A stretch of DNA of 33,670 nucleotides from assembly GCA_017936345.1 (NCBI GenBank), contig JAGBFT010000051.1:1-33670 (forward strand). The letters run 5' to 3'. The stretch's first letter is position 1; every line of letters starts with the position of its first letter. This DNA comes from Spirochaetaceae bacterium (GTDB lineage: Bacteria > Spirochaetota > Spirochaetia > Treponematales > Treponemataceae). The notes beneath the pieces were generated by a model. That model was not told the DNA's origin and searched no databases. It saw only the letters and a program-made list of their open reading frames with translations. A program made the translations under genes and the position numbers. Of this stretch, positions 32,706 to 33,670 are shown piece after piece.

Positions 32706-33428
32706 GTGAAAAAATCATTGTCAAAACCTTGCTGGCTTTTTTTATTGTTTCTACTTTCAGCCTGTGGACTCGATACTTTTTACTACCTTAATCCACCAAT
32801 CTCAAGGTATTTTATTGACGAGGCAGCCAGTATAAGCAATGATCCTTCCAATGAATTCGTTTCATTCGTAACCTCTATGAATAGTGAAAGTAGAGAAATA
32901 TTCCAAGGAACCTCGGTATACTATAAGATTTATAATAGTCCAACCCAGCTTTTGTCCCATAAAACTACTATTGAAAACATTGATACAGAGTATAGCGACC
33001 AAGGAATTGGAAGGTTGATTGACTGGGGCTATCAGTCCCTGACTACAGCGGAGCTAACTACAGCAAATCTTGTTTCTGCTTCAGACTCAATCAAAGAAGT
33101 GTCTATTCGTCTTTCCAACCAAACTGAAGATCCTCAGTCTCCTGGAAAATATTTATATCCTGCTGCTGTCACCATTGATGGAACTGGTATTGGTATCCCT
33201 TTGCGCAGTGTAGACGACAAAACATTTTCTTTTAGTGCAACAGCAGGTGATGATTCACCTGATTCTGTTCCCAGGGAAGGCCAAGCGGATGTTTATTTTA
33301 CTGCTAGCTATTCCACTGCCACCTGGTACGTGGCCTTGTACGCCGTTTCCACGGGGATGAGTCCTTCCCTGACACCGGTCTACAGCCAGGTGACCTATCT
33401 CGGCTCTCTGGCAATTACCCCCAACTAA
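32706..33428 (+). CDS. Lipoprotein of unknown function
   Basis: The 240-residue product begins MKKSLSKPCWLFLLFLLSAC with a lipobox LSAC and lipidated C20, so it is a membrane-attached lipoprotein exported by Sec. The mature part is beta-rich with many Ser, Thr, Asp and Tyr and no known motif. The GTG start is set by the signal peptide. Third-codon G/C changes abruptly near base 33312: about 16% in the 31 codons before and about 76% in the 38 codons after. The gene seems to be monocistronic and faces the hslO gene. Confidence 0.78.
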   Translation: MKKSLSKPCWLFLLFLLSACGLDTFYYLNPPISRYFIDEAASISNDPSNEFVSFVTSMNSESREIFQGTSVYYKIYNSPTQLLSHKTTIENIDTEYSDQGIGRLIDWGYQSLTTAELTTANLVSASDSIKEVSIRLSNQTEDPQSPGKYLYPAAVTIDGTGIGIPLRSVDDKTFSFSATAGDDSPDSVPREGQADVYFTASYSTATWYVALYAVSTGMSPSLTPVYSQVTYLGSLAITPN

Positions 33429-33430
33429 AC

Positions 33431-33462
33431 AAAAAGCCCTCGCCAACGGATTTCGCTGGAGG
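33431..33462 (-). terminator. Probable terminator after hslO
   Basis: Reading the minus strand, CCTCCAGCG (33462-33454) can pair with CGTTGGCGAGG, with two single-base bulges and one G-U, and is followed by GCTTTTTGTTT. It lies between the convergent lipoprotein and hslO genes, so it may also stop the plus-strand transcript. A smaller hairpin, GCCAC/GTGGC at 33513-33525, is closer to the hslO stop. Confidence 0.45.
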
Positions 33463-33534
33463 TTGCTTGTCCCCACATACCAGTCTCATCAGCCACGCAG
33501 CAGCTGGAAAATGCCACTCCGTGGCCTTGTGAAA

Positions 33535-33670
33535 TCAGAGCTCTGCCACGGGGATGTGGTAGACGCTGCCGCAGTTGTGGCAGATGACCTCCAGGGGATC
33601 GGGGCCGTTCCTCTTCATGTCCTCCACCTCATCCTTGCCCAGATTCCGTATGGCGGCAAGATATCGCTCC
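33535..33670 (-). CDS. hslO: Hsp33 redox-regulated chaperone, C-terminal end (5' truncated by window edge)
   Basis: Only 44 codons and the TGA are visible. The frame reads ERYLAAIRNLGKDEVEDM, then PLEVICHNCGSVYHIPVAEL. The LEVICHNCGSVYHI segment matches the second half of the Hsp33 zinc site (CxxC, the first half C-x-C being outside the window), and the preceding helix fits the family's linker. Hsp33 is a cytoplasmic holdase activated when these cysteines are oxidised and zinc is lost. The short length keeps the call below certainty. Base composition is more G/C-rich than most of the window. Confidence 0.78.
   Translation of the reverse strand, partial: ERYLAAIRNLGKDEVEDMKRNGPDPLEVICHNCGSVYHIPVAEL

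Overview
The window reads as a spirochaete chromosome segment, most probably a Treponema or close relative. The grounds are the family content: an oversized GreA with a long N-terminal helical-repeat region, a class III cyclase followed by a FecR-domain protein and a barrel-like envelope protein (from memory the order resembles the T. pallidum Tp0485-0484-0483 group), fliW-csrA, an RsbU/V/W-type partner-switch set, cmk next to rpsA, and many secreted or membrane-anchored TPR proteins. The assignment rests on recognition of protein families, not on a database search. No rRNA, tRNA, CRISPR, integrase or insertion sequence was seen.

Left part (1-6.3 kb): the 3' part of fliW overlaps csrA, and both converge on a bidirectional terminator with a minus-strand partner-switch operon (SpoIIE-type phosphatase, STAS anti-anti-sigma factor, RsbW-like kinase). 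Upstream of that lies a second minus-strand group: a membrane TPR protein with a C-terminal Mrr-like nuclease fold, a metallophosphoesterase and a ParB/sulfiredoxin-fold protein.

Middle (6.3-19.7 kb): two plus-strand TPR/coiled-coil envelope proteins are adjacent and overlapping; the second is about 813 residues with a Gly-Ser repeat linker. They converge with a minus-strand operon of adenylate/guanylate cyclase, FecR-domain protein with seven aromatic-rich modules, and outer-membrane-like barrel protein, all with overlapping reading frames. Further upstream is a minus-strand pair, a cytoplasmic TPR-like protein and the 908-residue GreA, ending in a clear intrinsic terminator.

Right part (19.8-33.4 kb): everything is on the plus strand. 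rpe is followed by three envelope genes of spirochaete type (secreted TPR, secreted unknown, membrane TPR), then recA with its own promoters, folK, scpA, scpB, an RsuA/RluB-type pseudouridine synthase, cmk, rpsA, a GAF-containing sigma-54 activator, a membrane-anchored TPR protein and a lipoprotein with its own promoter. The last bases hold the 3' end of a minus-strand hslO (Hsp33).

Most genes are housekeeping or envelope genes. The less ordinary signals are: several first-of-operon genes whose best promoter lies so close to the start codon that the mRNA would be leaderless; abrupt third-codon-position GC changes inside the first gene and inside the last lipoprotein gene; the TPR-Mrr / phosphoesterase / ParB-fold operon, whose job I do not know; and the cyclase-FecR-barrel operon, which looks like an envelope-sensing unit without a FecI-type sigma factor.
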